NCBI GenBank assembly: GCA_008931825.1
Contig: QXVZ01013569.1
Location: 2,756 to 66,672 of the forward strand
Direction: 5' to 3'
Source of the DNA: Phallusia fumigata
Taxonomy: Eukaryota; Chordata; Ascidiacea; Phlebobranchia; Ascidiidae
Length of the DNA: 63,917 nucleotides
Part shown: in pieces, positions 60,920 through 63,917 of the stretch
Layout: each line of letters begins with the position of its first letter
Position numbering within the stretch: the stretch's first letter is position 1
Made by a program: the position numbers and the translations under genes
Notes under the pieces: generated by a model
What the model saw: the letters and a program-made list of their open reading frames with translations, nothing else
Databases searched by the model: none
Told to the model about the DNA's origin: nothing

Positions 60920-62400
60920 TATAGTTGATCCTAGAGTGCTGTAACTTAATTTTTCATGCTGTTTCAAAACAAGTGAATAACGAACAGCACAACTGGCAAC
61001 TGCACTGCCATTTTTGCACATTGCAGGAAATGACATTAGATTTGTTGTAAGGTGACACAAATGAATGTTTATTATTTGTAGGTCCCCTTTCTATTTGTAG
61101 GAGGAAATATATTGTTTTGTCCTTGTTTTCTTTTTTCTGCACTACAGCTTGTTCATGCACTATTGGCATGATGTTTTAGGTGAATTTGGACAAAACATTT
61201 ACAGCTAATATGTGGTCATGTAGATGTGCTGTCTGTTTCATTTGATCACACAGCTTCAGTGGTTACCCTGCCATCCCCAACAAGCAAAACACCTTTCGAA
61301 CATTTTTCATGCTTGCATGTATCGTGAATGAAAAGTTTTCTGATGTCATAACTTCTTGGCCCATTTGGATAAAACTTGAACTGATACTGAACATAAAGCC
61401 CTAATGCAGTGGTTGGGGGTAATTTCACATTTTGAATCTAATTGTTTAACAATGTGTGACCAGAAAATGATTTGTACCGGAAAGTGTAGAACATGTTGTG
61501 GTGCATCCAATGCTGTGTTTAATTATTTAATGTCAGGCAGTTTGACAGCAGTTAACCTGCTAGCCCTCTAAACTTATGTCATTGTGTGTTATAATCCTGA
61601 CCCGTTTATATATCCAACAAATTTTGTAAAATTTAGTTAAAAATTTTTGCTACTGATCTACAACTTTGTGGTACCTATACGTTTCTGCCTGCAAAAACAA
61701 TCCTGTCATAAAGCTTGGGTTACTATGAAGCCCAATGAAAATTAACGTACAAATTCTATTTGAATTGGGTTATAATGTGTGTGTAACTGCAATATGGTGA
61801 AAACTACCCCCCTAGTGTTTGTTTTATAGTGTGAACAAAGTTCATTAGTTTGCACTTACATATTAAACATTTTATCCACAAAGTGTTTTTTTGTTTTTAT
61901 CTTTACTAACTATTTGTCTGCATTTGACCTATGAACAAAACTAATGCACAGTGCCTAATTTAAATTTTTGTGTAATTACACTTTTATAATATTGTTCCCT
62001 TTTCAAAAATGACTCTTATTATTTTCACTCTGTTTTTTCTAATGTTGATTTGTTCATTTTTGGCCTAAAATAATACTGTTGTTAATTGTTTTAAAAAAAT
62101 TTGGTTTGCTTGTGTGCTGCCCAGAATATATTGCCTAGATCTGTTTGCTTTCGATTGCAGTGAAAAAATTATGTAACTGGGACAACAAATTTTATCACCT
62201 CATTTTTTCTTTCAGTGTGAAGTTCCTTCATTTTTTTCATGCAATTCACTGTTTTTCTTTTTTCTCAAGTTTACTATTTTTGTGTTGAATATTAAAGTGG
62301 TAGTCACTATATTGATGTTATGCTGCCAACTTTGTATTTTTTGTAATGCAGGTGCTACACTTAAATGTAGGGAAACTAATCATGAAATTTTTTCAAAATT
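60920..62400. other. Intergenic region between tandem paralogues
   Basis: About 1.5 kb. Its first half (61060-61440) is a repeat also found after the second paralogue. The second half is AT-rich. Just upstream of 62401 there are pyrimidine tracts ending in AG (TTTCTTTCAG near 62217). A short alternative first exon (ATG near 62311, hydrophobic MLCCQLCIFC, donor at 62352) would splice in phase to 62441. Confidence 0.5.
61060..61440. repeat. Repeat block found after each paralogue (second copy 63335-63620)
   Basis: Shared landmarks in the same order in both copies: GGTCCCCTT, ATATTGTTTT, then CAGCTTGT and ATGCAC, GGCATGA, ACAGCT, GGTTACCC and CATGC. The copies have diverged by many substitutions, so this is either an interspersed repeat or part of the duplication that made the two genes. 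A third partial trace (CAGTTACCCTGCTAACCCCC) is at the right edge of the window. Confidence 0.7.
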
Positions 62401-63331
62401 ATGTGTTTCAGCACCAAATATGTGGTGTGGCTTGTTGCAGTGTTTAACAACATTCACTGCAACCAAGAATACAACTGCTCTACCTTGTTCTTGCAAGAGA
62501 AAAAAAACTACTGCAATGTTGATTTGGCAAATGCAAGTTGCTACATAGATGGTGCGCTTGCATTCCGTGCCACACAAACAAACTATTTACCTCTTTGGGT
62601 TGAGATGTGCTTCTTTCAAGTTCCCAAGTGGTTTGATACTAACATAGCAGATTTCCAGTGTTATATTGGATTGGATGCAGGCCCTGTGAAATGCAAGTTA
62701 AAACCAAAAGTTAAAACTAATTCTGGTGTTTCTTCATTTGAAAGCAATTGCACTATAGTTTTGCTTTGGCAGGACAAGGTTCAATTTCCAACAGCACATA
62801 TTAAGGACATTGTTTTTGGTGAGTTGGAAAATGGGTTTACTTGTTGTAAGAATTGTTACTTGGACAACTTTAAGGCAAAATTTTTGTAGATAAATGTGCT
62901 CATAAATTTCAAATGTTTTGGAGTTCAACAAATGCAATATACATGAGTGATCGATATCTTGCCTCAGTTGATATCCCCTTTAGCAACAGTTCATCATGGA
63001 TGAGGATTGAAAACATACAGTAAGCCCCTTTTTGACTTTGTCCTGTTTGCTAATGATCTGCTACATTTTTGTAATAAACTTGTGATCATCATTTTTTGTG
63101 GAACCCCTTTTTTGAATAAATATTTGAGAATCTTGAAGCCTTTTGAGGATTAACTCTTTTGTCTGTTTACTTTTTCTTTAAATTTTTTGTTTAACTTGGA
63201 TTAAACTCTATCACCTGTTTTGTTTAAGTCCCATTATTTGTCCTGTCAAAATAGATAAAATTATCCAAATAAGAAAACTTTTTTGTTATTGCAGATTAGG
63301 TCATTGTGGTGTGTTAGGGTTTTGTAATTGA
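62401..63331 (+). CDS. Unrecognised secreted paralogue of the 59353 membrane protein
   Basis: Exons 62401-62818 and 62890-63019 are well supported by phase and by paralogy. A last exon at 63295-63331 is tentative. Together they give 194 residues. The ATG at 62401 begins a signal-like stretch (MCFSTKYVVWLVAVF); a spliced alternative start near 62311 is possible. The ectodomain matches the upstream paralogue in order: WVEMCFF, C-x8-GPVKC, NCTIVL, KCAHKF, SDRYLAS and SSSWMR. Before that it has an extra Cys-rich part (NIHC, EYNC, YCNVDLANASC) that is missing from the truncated paralogue. The tentative last exon ends after 12 residues with no transmembrane helix, so the protein may be soluble. Alternatively a membrane exon lies beyond the window. 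Confidence 0.6.
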
Positions 63332-63334
63332 CAC

Positions 63335-63620
63335 TACACACTAATTATGGGTCCCCTTCCTGAAAGGGGACACATATTGTTTTCATTCTGGTTGTTTTTC
63401 TTTTCTTATTTTTTCTTTTTTGTCCCCTGCAGCTTGTCCATGCACTTTTGGCATGAAATGTTTGATGGATTGGGATGAAACTTTCACAGCTGGTAGATAC
63501 GGTCAAGGCGGTGTGTCATGAGTTTTGTTTAACCCCATAGCCCGATTGGTTACCCCGCTAGCCCCAAAAAGGTAAAACGTTTTTGAAGTGCATGCGCACC
63601 ACAAGTTTAGTGTAGACTAT
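63335..63620. repeat. Second copy of the 61060 repeat
   Basis: See 61060-61440. It begins directly after the tentative stop of the second paralogue. The rest of the window (63621-63917) has no recognised gene. Confidence 0.65.
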
Positions 63621-63917
63621 ATACACAATTTGGTAGTAACATGGACTTGCCTTACTATGCCAAACAATTAATGGCAGTTGTCTGATTTTGCGGAAACCAA
63701 TAGCATGAGGCATTATTTTGGCCGTTATGAGGTCACATGTATCTAACGAAAGGGAAATCCCCATGTTGAACAGTTTTGAAACCCTGGGTTTAATTATTTA
63801 ACAACAATCGAATTCAATAAAATTTACACAGTTTGTAGAACATGCGGTTGTGATGCATCGATTTCATTTTTTGAACCCATAACCCCATCAGTTACCCTGC
63901 TAACCCCCTAAAATGGG

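Noticed and set aside
1-63917. CRISPR array, bacterial operons or viral genes
   Set aside because: No regularly spaced direct repeats of CRISPR type; genes are intron-rich animal genes, and no viral polymerase, capsid or integrase was recognised.

Overview
The window is animal nuclear DNA. It is AT-rich, its genes have many short introns with GT..AG ends, and its proteins have clear animal orthologues. The mix of proteins, compact introns and probable 5' splice-leader acceptors suggests an ascidian tunicate of Ciona type. This is an inference; nothing in the sequence names the species.

Layout. (1) 126-12823: three multicopper oxidase (laccase-like) genes with nearly identical exon structure, one on + (5' end outside the window) and two on -. 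(2) 13991-18618 (+): MCCC1, the biotin-bearing subunit of mitochondrial 3-methylcrotonyl-CoA carboxylase. (3) 20328-23929 (-): N- and C-terminal pieces of an SLC16/monocarboxylate-transporter-like gene whose middle exons are missing. (4) 28160-35549 (-): complete 10-exon rhodopsin-family GPCR of GPR84/moody type. (5) 38475-40464 (-): complete 7-exon JmjC (FIH/TYW5/JMJD5-like) oxygenase. (6) 40613-48551 (+): secreted EGF-repeat protein built from symmetric phase-1 exons, with internal duplications and dead exons. (7) 50942-53605 (+): complete 10-exon GLD2/TENT2 cytoplasmic poly(A) polymerase. (8) 56282-56980 (+): NDUFB8, complex I subunit. (9) 59353-63331 (+): two tandem paralogues of an unrecognised Cys-containing ectodomain protein, the first with a transmembrane segment, the second apparently secreted.

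Assembly structure. Single Ns (4009, 16307, 17805, 20701, 21264, 24657, 37036, 37337, 40473, 42093, 58971, 59352) mark contig joins. At seven places a block of 0.2-0.9 kb is repeated almost exactly across a join. These look like allelic contig ends that were not merged, not biological duplications. They break MCCC1, the SLC16-like gene and the EGF gene. Several substitutions between copies change amino acids, as expected from a very polymorphic diploid.

Mobile DNA: two short non-autonomous hAT-like elements with perfect 8-bp target duplications (50311-50688, 54055-54703), a nested pair of inverted-repeat elements (57523-59184) and dispersed foldback repeats. Exon boundaries were checked by reading phase; every gene called complete closes in frame from ATG to stop.
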